A stretch of DNA of 64,000 nt from Nematostella vectensis. Its lineage: Eukaryota; Cnidaria; Anthozoa; Actiniaria; Edwardsiidae. Of this stretch, positions 11,061 through 22,429 are shown one piece after another (the stretch's first letter is position 1; every line of letters begins with the position of its first letter). Both the position numbers and the translations under genes were made by a program. The stretch lies in assembly GCF_932526225.1 (NCBI RefSeq), contig NC_064036.1, positions 19,242,953 to 19,306,952 of the forward strand, written 5' to 3'. The notes under the pieces were generated by a model. It had not been told where the DNA came from. It made no database searches and was given only the letters and a program-made list of their open reading frames with translations.

Positions 11061-11361
11061 AGCTGGAGACGAACAAACATAGCGCGCGCTCGTGCGTAGA
11101 ACTGGATGCGCAATGCAATTCAGAAGAATAACTTTAAACAGCTTTTTGAGCAAGCATTTATATTTTTGTCAGTCATTTAGAATAACTATTCTATGATTGG
11201 TTTGCTTGTTCCTAATTCATACGCCTTCTGATTCGACCACGCTGTGTGCACTCGTCACTTTATAAAAAGTATTCTTGCTAGAAGTAGGGTGACAAAAATC
11301 CCAAATTATTATTTTTAGCTGTTATAGTGTGCCACTTGCTTTAATGCACTTTCTCTTCCAG

Positions 11362-14300
11362 CTACCGGCTTTCAGTGTCACGACACAACAAACAGTGGCA
11401 TATACGTGTGTGATGTTGGGTCACGCGGTGCTTGTGTGACGGTTGAGCTCGCCGCCACCAATATATCTAGTGGTGCGCAAAGGACTGTCACACAACGTCT
11501 TTGTATAGCGGACCATTCATGCAACGTCACGCGAATTTGTGACGGCATCTCCTTTTCGATGCAACAGTGGAACATATCACGGTGTCACGCAAAATGCTGC
11601 AACACAAGCCTATGTAACGCACCGCAACCCACCAGTACGGTCAGTAGTACCACAACTGAAGTTGAGCAAAGAAGTCAACCGGAGGTTGCTGGGACCCATG
11701 TGGTAACGGCTCCACGCCCCCTCTGTTACAAGTGCCCGCCTGGGACTAGCGCCGAAACATGCACACAGCTGCCTAGCACTGTGCAATGCGAATCTAGTGA
11801 AAGCGTTTGTTTTAGTGTGATCGGTAAAGATAGAATCGGGGAGATCGGCTACCGAGGGTGCACAGACACGGAACATTGCGACGCCTCAAAACTTTGCAAC
11901 CAGGCCAGCAGGGATTTGTTCTTGAAGACTGGGGAGGGGCTACAAGACTGCAACGGCTACTGCTGCACGGGAGAGATGTGTAATCGTTTTAATCCGACGC
12001 GGCCCTACAATCGCGAGCAGGAGACTGGGTCAACAGAGAGGGATATCAAGGTGGTGCGCCGTGAGACGCCAGCGAGTAGCAACCCACCAATCAACTGCTA
12101 CCGGTGCGTGCCTGATAACCTGGGAAGCCTGTGCAAGAGGGAGGCTAGGGCGAGCAGGTGTCCGCTCGACAGAAGTAGGACGGGGTATGACGGGTGCTTC
12201 AGTATGACAGGGGTCATAACTAATTCGTCGACAGGCATGGTAAGATCCTTTGGGCCAAGGGAGAGAGAGTAGCTAGGGGCTAGGGAGTCGGAGTAGCTAG
12301 GGGCTAGGGAGTGAGAGTAGCTAGGGGCTAGGGAGTGGGAGTAGCTAGGGGCTAGGGAGTGGGAGTAGCTAGGGGCTAGGGAGTGGGAGTAGCTAGGGGC
12401 TAGGGAGTGAAAGTAGCTAGGGGCTAGGGAGTGGGAGTAGCTAGGGGCTAGGGAGTGGGAGTAGCTAGGGGCTAGGGAGTGGGAGTAGCTAGGGGCTAGG
12501 GAGTGGGAGTAGCTAGAGGCTAGGGAGTGGGAGTAGCCAGGGACTAGGGAGTGGGAGTAGCTAGGGGCTAGGGAAGTGGGAGTAGCTAGGGGCTAGGGAG
12601 TGGGAGTAGCTAGGGGCTAGGGAGTGGGAGTAGCTAGAGGCTAGGGAGTGGGAGTAGCTAGGGGCTAGGGAGTGGGGGTAGCTAGGGACTAGGGAGTGGG
12701 AGTAGCTAGGGGCTAGGGAGTGGGAGTAGCTAGAGGCTAGGGAGTGGGAGTAGCCAGGGACTAGGGAGTGGGAGTAGCTAGGGGCTAGGGAAGTGGGAGT
12801 AGCTAGGGGCTAGGGAGTGGGAGTAGCTAGGGGCTAGGGAGTGGGAGTAGCTAGGGGCTAGGGAGTGGGAGTAGCTAGGGGCTAGGGAGTGGGAGTAGCT
12901 AGGGGCTAAGGAGTGAGAGTAGCTAGGGGCTAGGGAGTGGGGGTAGCTAGGGACTAGGGAGTGGGAGTAGCTAGGGGCTAGGGAGTGGGAGTAGCTAGGG
13001 ACTAGGGAGTGGGAGTAGCTAGGGGCTAGGGAGTGGGAGTAGCTAGGGGCTAGGGAGTGGGAGTAGCTAGGGGCTAGGGAGTGGGAGTAGCTAGGGGCTA
13101 GGGAGTGGGAGTAGCTAGGGGCTAGGGAGTGGGAGTAGCTAGGGGCTAGGGAGTGGTAGTAGCTAGGGACTAGAGAGTGGGAGTAGCTAGGGGCTAGGGA
13201 GTGGGAGTAGCTAGGGGCTAGGGAGTGGGAGTAGCTAGGGACTAGGGAGTGGGAGTAGCTAGGGGCTAGGGAGTGGGAGTAGCTAGGGGCTAGGGAGTGG
13301 GAGTAGCTAGGGGCTAGGGAGTGGGAGTAGCTAGGGAGTGGGAGTAGCTAGGGGCTAGGGAGTGGGAGTAGCTAGGGGCTAGGGAGTGGTAGTAGCTAGG
13401 GACTAGAGAGTGGGAGTAGCTAGGGGCTAGGGAGTGGGAGTAGCTAGGGGCTAGGGAGTGGGAGTAGCTAGGGGCTAGGGAGTGAGAGTAGCTAGGGGCT
13501 AGGGAGTGGGAGTAGCTAGGGGCTAGGGAGTGGGAGTAGCTAGGGACTAGGGAGTGGGAGTAGCTAGGGGCTAGGGAGTGGGAGTAGCTAGGGGCTAGGG
13601 AGTGGGAGTAGCTAGGGGCTAGGGAGTGGGAGTAGCTAGGGGCTAGGGAGTGGGAGTAGCTAGGGGCTAGGGAGTGGGAGTAGCTAGGGGCTAGGGAGTG
13701 GGGGTAGCTAGGGGCTAGGGAGTGGGAGCAGCTAGAGGCTAGGGAGTGGGAGTAGCTAGGGACTAGGGAGTGGGGGTAGCTAGGGGCTAGGGAGTGGGAG
13801 TAGCTAGGGGCTAGGGAGTGAAAGTAGCTAGGGACTAGGGAGTGGGAGTAGCTAGGGACTAGGGAGTGGGAGTAGCTAGGGACTAGGGAGTGGGGGTAGC
13901 TAGGGGCTAGGGAGTGGGAGTAGCTAGAGGCTAGGGAGTGGGAGTAGCTAAGGGCTAGGGAGTGGGAGTAGCTAGGGGCTAGGGAGAGAGAGTAGCTAGG
14001 GGCTAGGGAGTGGGAGTAGCTAGGGGCTAGGGAGTGGGAGTAGCTAGGGGCTAGGGAGTGGGAGTAGCTAGGGGCTAGGGAGTGGGATTACCTAGGGGCT
14101 AGGGAGTGGGAGTAGCTAGGGGCTAGGGAGTGGGAGTAGCTAGGGGCTAGGGAGTGGGAGTAGCTAGGGGCTAGGGAGTGGGAGTAGCTAGGGGCTAGGG
14201 AGTGGGAGTAGCTAGGGGCTAGGGAGTGGGAGTAGCTAGGGGCTAGGGAGTGGTAGTAGCTAGGAGCTAGGGAGGGGGAGTAGCTAGGGGCTAGGGAGTG

Positions 14301-15936
14301 GGGGTAGCTAGGGGCTAGGGAAGTGGGAGTAGCTAGGGGCTAGGGAGTGAGAATAGGTAGGGGCTAGGGAGTGAGAGTAGCTAGGGGCTAGGGAGAGAGA
14401 GTAGCTAGGGGCTAGGGAGTGGGAGTAGCTAGGGGCTAGGGAGTGGGAGTAGCTAGGGGCTAGGGAGTGGGAGTAGCTAGGGGCTAGGGAGTGGGAGTAC
14501 CTAGGGGCTAGGGAGTGGGAGTAGCTAGGGGCTAGGGAGTGGGAGTAGCTAGGGGCTAGGGAGTGGGAGTAGCTAGAGGCTAGGGAGTGGGAGTAGCTAG
14601 GGGCTAGGAAGTGGGAGTAGCTAGAGGCTAGGGAGTGGGAGTAGCTAGGGGCTAGGAAGTGGGAGTAGCTAGAGGCTAGGGAGTGGGAGTAGCTAGGGGC
14701 TAGGGAGTGAGAATAGGTAGGGGCTAGGGAGTGAGAGTAGCTAGGGGCTAGGGAGAGAGAGTAGCTAGGGGCTAGGGAGTGGGAGTAGCTAGGGGCTAGG
14801 GAGTGGGAGTAGCTAGGGGCTAGGGAGTGGGAGTAGCTAGGGGCTAGGGAGTGGGAGTAGCTAGGGACTAGGGAGTGAGAGTAGCTAGGGGCTAGGGAGT
14901 GGGAGTAGCTAGGGGCTAGGGAGTGGGAGTAGCTAGGGACTAGGGAGTGGGAGTAGCTAGGGGCTAGGGAGTGGGAGTAGCTAGGGGCTAGGGAGTGGGA
15001 GTAGCTAGGGGCTAGGGAGTGGGAGTAGCTAGGGGCTAGGGAGTGGGAGTAGCTAGGGACTAGGGAGTGGGAGTAGCTAGGGACTAGGGAGTGGGGGTAG
15101 CTAGGGGCTAGGGAGTGGGGAGTGGGGGTAGCTAGGGGCTAGGGAGTGGGAGTAGCTAGGGACTAGGGAGTGGGAGTAGCTAGGGACTAGGGAGTGGGAG
15201 TAGCTAGGGGCTAGGGAGTGGGAGTAGCTAGGGACTAGGGAGTGGGAGTAGCTAGGGACTAGGGAGTGGAAGTAGCTAGGGGCTAGGGAGTGGGAGTAGC
15301 TAGGGAGTGGGAGTAGCTAGGGAGTGGGAGTAGCTAGGGGCTAGGGAGTGGGAGTAGCTAGGGGCTAGGGAGTGGGAGTAGCTAGGGGCTAGGGAGTGGG
15401 AGTAGCTAGGGGCTAGGGAGTGGGAGTAGCTAGGGACTAGGGAGTGGGAGTAGCTAGGGGCTAGGGAGTGGGGGTAGCTAGGGACTAGGGAGTGGGAGTA
15501 GCTAGGGACTAGGGAGTGGGAGTAGCTAGGGACTAGGGAGTGGGAGTAGCTAGGGACTAGGGAGTGGGAGTAGCTAGGGGGAGAGAGAGAGCATCTAATA
15601 TCAATCTAGCCAAATTGGACACTTCCGTCTTAGATCCCATGAAATTTGCAGGTTAAAGATGAAGGAATCTGGAAGGACTGCTCCGTCGTGTCAGCAGACT
15701 GCAACGAAAACGGAACTAGATGTGACAGGCTGACCAGCGTTCTCAAGGACAGAGGACTCACTCTTAAGAACTGCTACGTGAACTGTTGCCAAGGTGACCT
15801 CTGCAATAATTTCGTACCCTCCCCGACACCGGAAGTCATGATGGCCCGTTCAGGGACCCGCCAATGCACTGTGGGATGCACCAGAGTGCTGCTTCCGGTT
15901 TTGTTAGTTGTCATGGTAACGAGCGGGTACAAGTAA
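11362..15936 (+). CDS. GPI-anchored protein with three Ly6/uPAR (LU) domains
   Basis: Two exons are read: 11362-12239 and 15652-15936, joined in phase 0 between TGM and VKDEG; the donor is ATG|GTAAGA and the acceptor TTTGCAG|GTT. The protein is extracellular and disulfide rich. LU1 runs from CHDTT to CCNTSLCN, LU2 from CYKCPPG to CCTGEMCN, and LU3 from CYRCVPD across the intron to CCQGDLCN. Each ends with the family's CC...CN signature. The tail VLLPVLLVVMVTSGYK is a typical GPI-attachment signal. LU proteins act as cell-surface ligands or receptor modulators; the role here is unknown. The signal peptide must come from an upstream exon (candidate 6760-6811, matching phase 1). The intron is almost entirely a 24-bp minisatellite. 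A poly(A) signal follows at 16194. Confidence 0.88.
12268..15580 (+). repeat. 24-bp minisatellite filling the LU intron, ~138 copies
   Basis: The unit is AGTAGCTAGGGGCTAGGG followed by AGTGGG, with scattered single-base variants and a few units lacking GGCTAGGGA. The array begins about 28 bp after the donor and ends about 70 bp before the acceptor. In the sense transcript each unit offers UAGGGA, the known high-affinity hnRNP A1 motif, and runs of three to four G that could form G-quadruplexes. Both functional readings are inference. Confidence 0.97.
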
Positions 15937-16193
15937 AAGGGGTAAAGAAAATAACTCAAATCTAGGATGTCAGTGTAACGCGTGAGCATGTCACAACAGA
16001 CAAGAGACGGCCGGTGATGGATACGGGCATGAGAGAGGAGAGCTTGCCAAAAGGGATTATGGGAAGACGGCGCTGGACAAGATATTACGCAATATAAATA
16101 GAGCGTTTAAACATGGATGATCGTATTTGTACGGTCCGCATCGTTACCCTTAACAGTTTTTACCGCATAAGTAATTGTGTTGTGATTGGGTGT

Positions 16194-16199
16194 AATAAA
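16194..16199 (+). promoter_or_regulatory. Candidate poly(A) signal of three-LU gene
   Basis: AATAAA 258 bp after the stop, followed by TGTTATCAATGTT-type U/GU-rich sequence. Only position and sequence support it. Confidence 0.5.
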
Positions 16200-16421
16200 C
16201 CTAGCATGTTATCAATGTTAGTCATGTAGCACGCCGCATATCTTTCAAGTAAGACAGTACTTAGTATATTATTTAAAATGCGTAATTCAAATACATATAC
16301 GACCATCAATTACAGGGATTAAGTACTAAAAATATCGATAGAAAATCTTAGAAAATAAAACGGCCGAACATTTAGGTGGATTTTCAGCTTCCCTATGAGC
16401 CCGCGCACGCGCAGAGCCCCT

Positions 16422-16857
16422 TTAAAAGCGAAGCAACAAATTAAACAGCGATGTTGTCATAACGACCACCGCACTAAGTCCTATAGTCGACGCATGCGCA
16501 CTGTCAGCTCCAGAGCGTGCCCCTTTATTCGGTTGTCCTCCCACTACCGTCGGGGGTGGGGTAAGGTAGGTGGCGTTTTTCCCTTCAGGGCAGTGATCCG
16601 AGCCACAGCACCTGATGTCGCACCTGATGTACTTAGACTGACCCATCTGAATCCCAAAGTGATTTGCACAGCGGTTTTCGTGGCAGTCCATGCTCCGTGC
16701 GCATCCTAAGGAATATCCCGTGATCCTCTCCTTCATCATCTCCACGTAGACTTCAACAGTGGTGTTCTGACAGCGGTCGTAGCCCGGGCCACACTCTTCT
16801 GAGGTTTGCAGACGGCCGCAATCCTCCATAGATTTGTACGAGAAGCATTTTAGACAC
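16422..16857 (-). CDS. Single-LU GPI-anchored protein, last exon
   Basis: Read from the acceptor CCTTAAG|G at 16858 down to TAA. The translation runs from CLKCFSYKSMEDC to CCGSDHCPEG, a complete Ly6/uPAR domain with about ten cysteines and the closing CC...C pattern; the usual final CN is CP here. It then has a Thr/Pro linker (TYLTPPPT) and a hydrophobic GPI-type tail (LSAVVVMTTSLFNLLLRF). Beginning at the internal ATG (MEDC) would cut off the first cysteines, so the true start is in an upstream exon. It is convergent with the three-LU gene, whose stop lies 485 bp away; the pair probably arose by duplication. The acceptor demands phase 2. Confidence 0.8.
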
Positions 16858-18085
16858 CTTAAGGATTGTGTTGTGGAAATGAGAATATAGAGTTAAAAAT
16901 ATTTTCAACGTCACGCCTCTGGAGGTGTGCCTCGAGCAAAAGTTAAGAAATTCATTGAGGATACCTTTTTTGCCCTACTTCGCTTTCAGCACCTTTTATT
17001 GTGGTTGAGCAGAGAAACCCCGTTAATATGGTCACTATCAAGGACACTGGTCTATAACGTAAACGAGGGGTCCTTTCTAAGTGAGTAATCCCTAGAGCAG
17101 AATTCGGTGATAAAAAAACACTCTCTTAAGTCGCTTGTCTAGCTGTAACTTTAGGAGAGGTTTTCCTTTTGCATTTTAAGCAGCGCAAGTCAACACGAAA
17201 ATGAATTAAACAAATAAACATTCCCTTTAGCTTATGCTTGGGATTTTTCAGAAAAAAATCATCGAATAGCTTGAGTCAGACTTGGAAGACAAAAGTCTAA
17301 GAAACTCGCTTTTGATAACAGATAAGGACTTGAAATGGAGATGCTATGACGAACTGAACATGTTTCGAAACAAGCACAGCGCGCCTCTTAAAGTGCGTCT
17401 AAAATACATCCGACAGATGTAATAAAGTCTGAGCAAATAGAGATCTAGCGACTGAAGACATATGGCCAATGAACAGCGCTACTCGCTTTTAAAATCACCG
17501 TTTTCGATCAAATACATACATTGTTATTGAATTGTAACTTATTCTAGAGTAATGAATAGATATGGTATCATTTGATGATGTTCTACTAAAAAGGTTCAGG
17601 TCTCCCGGTGAGTTTTTATGTAAACAGTTATTCATTAATTACAATGTAGCACGTTCCTGTTGCATAAAATGTCAGAATAAAAGTTTACAAAATGCTTTAG
17701 CGGTCCAAACAAGGGGTAGGCAACGGGTCTATATAAACGAAGTGAAACAAGAACACTTTGCCTAGCATAATTCCGATTTGAAACGAAACGATCGTCACAA
17801 CTTACTGACCAAATAAGGACTAGAATCGCACAGTTATTAACAGTTCTGGTTCGGTTGAGGCTCGACCTCGACCATAGTGCTCATTTACAGTAAACGTGGG
17901 TTCGGGCTTCTCAGTGAATCAAATTTTTTGTGCACAATAAACAACGTGCTAGAGTAGTATAAGTATTATCTGACGAACTTTTCTAGAGCGGCACGAAAAT
18001 CCACGCCGTTTTTAATCTAGGCCGATGCTCGTATTATATTCCATCTCACATTATATTCTATCGTGGTATAGTAATTTATTCTTAC
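16858..18085. other. Probable intron of the minus-strand LU gene
   Basis: No coding exon or repeat was recognised. If the leader exon at 18086-18143 belongs to this gene, a small exon that changes phase 1 to phase 2 should lie here, but I could not find it. Confidence 0.4.
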
Positions 18086-18143
18086 CTTGGTGGAAAGTCA
18101 CCAGAATGCAAGCTAATGTTGCAAGTAACCCCATGAGATCCAT
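18086..18143 (-). CDS. Candidate signal-peptide exon for minus-strand LU gene
   Basis: ATG at 18143 opens a clean signal-peptide-like sequence (MDLMGLLATLACILVTFHQ), ending at donor AAG|GTAAGA in phase 1. Orientation and position suit the LU gene at 16.4 kb. The phase does not match that gene's acceptor directly (phase 2), so either an intermediate exon is missing or this exon belongs to something else. Confidence 0.45.
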
Positions 18144-21100
18144 CTTTGAGTATGAAATACCGTGGATACATTTATTGCTAATTAACAACCAAAGATACCG
18201 ATTATAGGCAATCTAAACGAAAATCTGCAGCAGACAGGAAAAAGACACGAGCACCTTTTCTACTAATATATCAGTCGCTGCGCTCTCGCCAACCAATAAA
18301 AGGACTTCCAGCCCTCACGATGAAGTTTTTTCTTTGATTTCCGATTGGTATCTGGGGACCAGAATCGCTTACGGAGGTAATAAGGCCGTATTGTGATACA
18401 TCAATACTCCATACCAGCGGCATTCGCCTTGTTTCCTAGCAACATCTCACAGCTACCCAATTACTCAAGGAGGAAGGAGTTTGAAATTCCGGGGGCACGA
18501 CGGGGGCAAAAAGGGGCGGCGGGGTTTGAGGGCCTGGAAATCCCGAACTGGTTTGAACGTTTTAGGAAGAACCGCTGTGTTAGACAAAAAGTTGTAAATG
18601 TAGCCTTTGTTTACGTTATTTCCAATCTGCAGCCCGATAGTCCGGCAGGCGCATTTTCACTCGTAGGTTTACTTAAACTCGAGAAAGAATTCGCCTCACG
18701 ACCGGATCACAAGCAAGTGTTCTGGCTTCAGAGTTTTTTTTATCGCGCAAAATAAAATAACTTGATTCATCAAACAGGCAAAGCATTTTATCAGCGACGC
18801 GAACATTGTCAGCAAGTAAACAATGCTTATCTGTGATTTGGCCTTTTTAACACCTAAAAAAGGCCCAATCAAAGCACAGCAGCTCCTAGCGTTATGGAAT
18901 TCAAAATTGTTACAAACTTTTCAAGCGGCTCTACGTGGGGCCTGACATCTGGAAGCGCCCGCAAAGTACGCTGTATCTTCAAGAAAGGAGTTCGAGGTTC
19001 TTTCATGTTTATTTTTCTTCAGGCGTTTGAGAGAGCTTACTAAAATAAAAATCCTACGTTATTAAAAAAATATCTAAGGGTATCAGAAAAAAAGTATTTC
19101 ACAATTATTAACTGACATTTGTGTCAACTTTGAGTATAGTATCGAGCTTGTTAAATTTTCCCGAGAGGTTTCTAAGGTTTCTGAATAATTAGCAGGCATG
19201 AAGACAAACTTATAAGCTTCTCTAAACCGTTTGCAGGATAGTATTCTCACCTATTGTGGTGTGAAAATATATGCCTACTTTCCAAGTAAGAAAAGTACCA
19301 TTGCATATACAGTATATGGAAATTTAAAGAAAGGCTGTCCTGACGAATAACTTTTCCTTTCCCCCTTATGTTGTAAACATGCTGTGTACAATAATAGAGC
19401 CTAGAATTTCGAACGGATGCTCAAAGGGGGATCTCTTCCGAAATTGCAACACCACAAGAAGAAAGAGAATCTAACCGAAAAAAAATCGCAAGCGACGGCA
19501 TATTTAGAGCATCTGTGCGAGATGTTGCTGCATAAAGCAAAATAAAGCATGACAATACTGAGAATTTATTTTTGCAATGATTCATTTTTTTATCAAAAAC
19601 TTTTATCAAACTCTTTTCAGAAAAAGTCCTATACGCGACCCAAAATGTACAAATTTATACAATCTTTTAAAGCATTTTTAATACACAGCAAAATATTGCA
19701 TTCGTCCACAACACTCACCAAAAGCAATAGTTATTTTAAGACCACATCGGGTATCAATATTAAGTGATTTAAAAAAAAATAATTAGCTCTTACGCTCACC
19801 GAAAATATCAGAGCAGCTTCTCTTTGATCAGCCGTTGGAAATCATTTCAATCATTTGGGAGTATTTTTCTCGAATAAAGGTCCCGTTAGCAAGACTCATT
19901 TAGTTTATCATTTGATCTCATTAAAACTTTTAGTTGTGACCAGAATGCAGTGTAAGGGCGAAATCTCAAAATAATCTTCTTCAATTGCCCACTTTCAAAT
20001 TTGAAAATCCTCAAGGAACCTTTGAGCTATAGGAAAAGGGCTTTCTATTACTTTGAATTACCTAGGTGACAAGCACCCAATTAAGATTCGGGAGCATGAA
20101 CAGATGCAGGTTTGCCTGAAAACAAGAGCGATGGTCACTGGCCTCACTGCTCGCAATTGAGCGCCCGCAATTGAACGTGCGCGAGGCGGCGTCCTCTTGC
20201 CGGCGTCGTGAATCTCAATTGCCCTAGAGCATGCGAGGCGGAGCGCTATAAGTAAAAAACTCTAGCCTGACAGTGTGGCGCACAGCGACCATGAACTGAG
20301 CCACCTTCCGCCGCCGAGATCTATAAGCAGAAATAGAATCTGAGATCGACACGCTCTTTCACCGCACCTGTCTGCAACAGATTCAGAGACAGTTTTATAT
20401 TAGTCACTGTTCATAATATATTTCATGCATTCTACATACATAAATTTTTCGCTATATACTTTTATATAATTGTAAATACCATCACGTAATTCAGTCTTAT
20501 GACTGCAAGGTGTTTTTATCAATAAATGGTCTATCTATCTTTGTGACTGCTGTTCTGGGTTCTCAACATAGAAACGCCCATGGGGCCAGCTTAATGATAT
20601 ATCAACCTTCCCGAACCTTTCAAAATTCACAAATGAATAAAATAAATTATATTGAATCAAGAATATAATCGAATTGAAAAAAAAAACCCGTTTCAAACTC
20701 CATTTCGGTGAACGTATTTTACCAGTCTTACCGATATACTAGACCTATTACCATAAGTTGACTATAAACTTTAATCATATGGAAAATTGCATTAGTCATT
20801 ATTTTCACATTTACAGGATTATGAGCTTTGTTCTCAGCGAAGAGCAAAAGTGCAATATTACATCAAGTCTCTATTATAGTTTCATTTTTTCAAGGATTCT
20901 CTTGGTAGCTTTTAACTCTGTTGGAGTTTTCCTGTCGGGAGGATTTACCCTTCAGTAGCTTTTAAGCCTGGCCATCGCTTCAGTTGTTTAAACGCAGAGA
21001 CTTCCTAGTAGCCAATAGGACCAAAACACAAACACAAATTACCCAGCAGGCGAAATGTTGATCGCTTTTAATACAATAAGCAGTGGCTTCTAAAAGCATA

Positions 21101-21376
21101 ACGTGTTTTAATCGAAAAACGCGAAAGTCCTCCTGCGAGTCAAGTACATAATGACGTCAATAAAACATAGCCCTCCGGTAACTGCACTTTAATAATCGGA
21201 CTTGAATATAAGGACCGTGTTTGACCGGAGTTCTCACTAGTCTAAAACACCGAGGCCAGGGGTAACAAAGCCTCCGCACATCAAAGCGCAGTGCAACAAC
21301 GCCCTTGCATTGAGTTCCTATTGAACATTCCTTAAAAGAAGACCACTTCAAGAAGGCAAGACAAAAACTGATTGCA
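18144..21376. other. Intergenic, no gene recognised
   Basis: Several short ORFs (up to 120 aa) lack domains, biased codon use or splice logic. AT-rich stretches dominate around 19-20.7 kb. A GC-richer patch near 20140-20300 shows nothing assignable. The last few hundred bases should contain the promoter and 5' UTR of the GPCR at 21377. Confidence 0.5.
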
Positions 21377-22372
21377 ATGTCTAATCGTAGCACTAACTCG
21401 TCAGAGCTTGATTTTAAGCCTTACTCTGTCGGCATAGTCGACGTTGCGTTCGCAGTTCCGTTTGCCGTGAACATGATATTCGGGGTAACTGGCAACGTAC
21501 TAGTGGTTCTTGTGGTTCGCCGGAATCGCGCCATGCACACCGTAACGAACTTTCTCCTGGTTAACCTCGCGCTCGGAGATATGCTTGTTCTCATTTGTAA
21601 TCCTCGATGGCACAGTTTCGTTGTTACCCCGGTTCATCCTCACGGGGCATTGGGAAATGCTCTTTGTGTGTTTTACACAGGGAACGCCATTGTTACTATT
21701 CCATGCGCGGCGACCATTTTCACTCTGGTAGTTTTAGCGGTTGAGAGATACAACGCGCTTGTGAATGCTTTGCGCCGTTGGAGGCTAACTCCCGAGACTT
21801 GCCCGTACGTATTGATAGCCATTTGGGTCCTCGCCCTCGCCATCAGTATCCCAGACTTTTTGTACAACTACTTCAGCGAGAAGTACAACAAGTGCCTGTA
21901 CCTACTGAGTCTAGAGCTTGCTACTGAACTGTCGTTTGAGATTATCGCAACCGTGACGACTGTAGGCTTTCTTCCTCTTACTATTATTTCATTCTGCTAT
22001 TTTCACATCCTCAAAGGCGTGTACGTAACGAATACGATTTTCTCTGAGCAAAGTGCTATTGATGATAATCTGGCAAAGAAAAAGCTCGCGAAGATGTGTC
22101 TTTCTGTTACCGCAGTGTTTTTCCTTTGCTACATCTCGTACGGGATATACTTTGTTTTTATTGCTGCGTCAAGTCGAGAGGTGCTGATAGCGAATCAATA
22201 CAAGTTTGAAGTTATTAAAAGGGCCCTTGAGTTTTGTTTTACGTTGTCCTCCAGTCTAAACCCGATGATCTACGCCTTTCAGAGCTCAAGCTATCGTGAA
22301 GGGTTTCGGAAAGTCGTGAAGTGGAAAAGGGAAATTGCCCCATTAAACGTTATAAGCCGCTTTCGATCCTAA
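21377..22372 (+). CDS. Class A GPCR, peptide-receptor-like, intronless
   Basis: A 331-residue seven-transmembrane receptor for the plasma membrane. The N-terminus has NRS and NSS glycosylation sites. TM1 carries GNVLVVLVV, TM2 NLALGD, the TM3 end ERY (AVERYNAL) and TM7 NPMIYAF, all canonical. The TM6 CWxP motif is replaced (FFLCYISYG). A cysteine before TM3 (NALCVFY) and one in loop 2 (NKCLYLL) can form the conserved disulfide. The ERY and NPxIY pattern and basic loop 3 (KKKLAKM) resemble neuropeptide receptors; the ligand cannot be told. The start is the first ATG in frame (GCAATGTC). The C-tail is short, without an obvious palmitoylation cysteine. A large minisatellite begins about 55 bp after the stop. 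Confidence 0.93.
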   Translation: MSNRSTNSSELDFKPYSVGIVDVAFAVPFAVNMIFGVTGNVLVVLVVRRNRAMHTVTNFLLVNLALGDMLVLICNPRWHSFVVTPVHPHGALGNALCVFYTGNAIVTIPCAATIFTLVVLAVERYNALVNALRRWRLTPETCPYVLIAIWVLALAISIPDFLYNYFSEKYNKCLYLLSLELATELSFEIIATVTTVGFLPLTIISFCYFHILKGVYVTNTIFSEQSAIDDNLAKKKLAKMCLSVTAVFFLCYISYGIYFVFIAASSREVLIANQYKFEVIKRALEFCFTLSSSLNPMIYAFQSSSYREGFRKVVKWKREIAPLNVISRFRS

Positions 22373-22429
22373 GAACCGCACTAACAGCAAAACATCACAG
22401 ATGGCTACTGGTGATCCAAACAGCTAGAC

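Noticed and set aside
12268-15580. Interstitial telomeric repeat
   Set aside because: CTAGGG resembles telomeric TTAGGG, but the period is 24 bp and TTAGGG itself is not repeated.
18393-18755. 120-residue plus-strand ORF
   Set aside because: No recognisable domain, no signal or membrane segment, no flanking splice sites; judged a chance ORF.
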